A DNA stretch of 44,654 nt from an uncultured Bacilli bacterium. Lineage in GTDB: Bacteria; Bacillota_I; Bacilli_A; RF39; UBA660. Below are positions 44,588 through 44,654 of the stretch, piece after piece; within the stretch, counting starts at the first letter, position 1, and each line of letters starts with the position of its first letter. The DNA lies in assembly GCA_944331865.1 (NCBI GenBank), contig CALVIZ010000006.1, forward strand, positions 1 through 44,654, read 5' to 3'. Position numbers and translations under genes: made by a program. A model generated the notes under the pieces. That model had not been told where the DNA came from and made no database searches. It saw nothing but the letters and a program-made list of their open reading frames with translations.

Positions 44588-44621
44588 ATTTTACAACGAA
44601 TGTGTTCATTAGTCAACACAT
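44588..44621 (-). promoter_or_regulatory. Promoter and candidate operator of the second surface gene
   Basis: TTGACT (44611-44616), 17 bases and TAAAAT (44588-44593). ATGTGTT (44600-44606) and AACACAT (44615-44621) form an inverted repeat over the -35. A second, overlapping TTGTAA/TATAAT pair with an 18-base spacer lies closer to the gene. Confidence 0.6.
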
Positions 44622-44654
44622 CAGTTGTAAATAATGCTATAAGAAAATTGGTGA

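Noticed and set aside
1-44654. Mollicutes-type code with TGA as tryptophan
   Set aside because: vanY, gerKA and the first surface gene end in TGA at sensible places, and tryptophans in obg, trmB, polA and the sigma genes are TGG.

Overview
This is a very AT-rich, gene-dense bacterial window read with the standard bacterial code: vanY, gerKA and the first surface gene stop at TGA, and tryptophan is TGG. Core genes (obg, rplU-prp-rpmA, mreC/mreD, recD2, mtaB, polA, mutM, rpsP-khpA) and sporulation genes (spoIVFA/spoIVFB, pro-sigmaK, a gerK-type germination operon) point to a spore-forming member of the Bacilli (Firmicutes), probably an uncultured, reduced, host-associated lineage near the Erysipelotrichia/Mollicutes. 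That placement is inference. Ribosome binding sites often extend to GGTGAT, matching the 3' end of 16S rRNA, and this settles several starts.

Layout. 0.1-3.6 kb: a surface protein whose last ~200 bp look like the variable repeat of a diversity-generating retroelement, then an abiEi/abiEii pair. 3.6-7.9 kb: obg, trmB, a RhuM-Fic protein and a DUF4143-type ATPase with two large palindromes at its promoter. 8.0-12.5 kb: a Bacillus-like block of SPOR protein, mreC, mreD, spoIVFA, spoIVFB, a membrane protein, then rplU-prp-rpmA from its own promoter. 12.6-14.1 kb: two unknown tandem genes and a 53-aa membrane protein. 14.1-20.6 kb: recD2, mtaB, a membrane protein, a GNAT enzyme, an rlmD-like RNA methyltransferase and a membrane protein. 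20.6-24.1 kb: gerKA-gerKC-gerKB. 24.1-28.1 kb: a VanY peptidase, a Fic protein and a run of small anchored proteins. 28.1-39.3 kb: one apparent operon of three sigma-70-family genes (1137, 280 and 848 aa), polA, a putative metallopeptidase and mutM. 39.3-40.0 kb: divergent, intact sigK. 40.1-43.1 kb: a 782-aa unknown protein, khpA and rpsP. 43.1-44.5 kb: a second surface protein paralogous to the first.

How they fit together. SpoIVFB and SpoIVFA would control release of mature sigmaK from the pro-sigmaK encoded 30 kb away; gerK would run germination of the resulting spore. The most unusual content is the pair of giant sigma factors, which share a new N-terminal domain, a repeated ~70-75 residue module and extra degenerate region-4-like domains. 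The second standout is the GC-rich, AAY-derived 3' end of the first surface gene followed by a strong hairpin, predicting a template repeat and reverse transcriptase just outside the window below position 1.

No gene-free stretch exceeds 300 bases; the longest (18048-18280) holds only a weak promoter-like inverted repeat. I saw no tRNA, rRNA, CRISPR array or insertion sequence.
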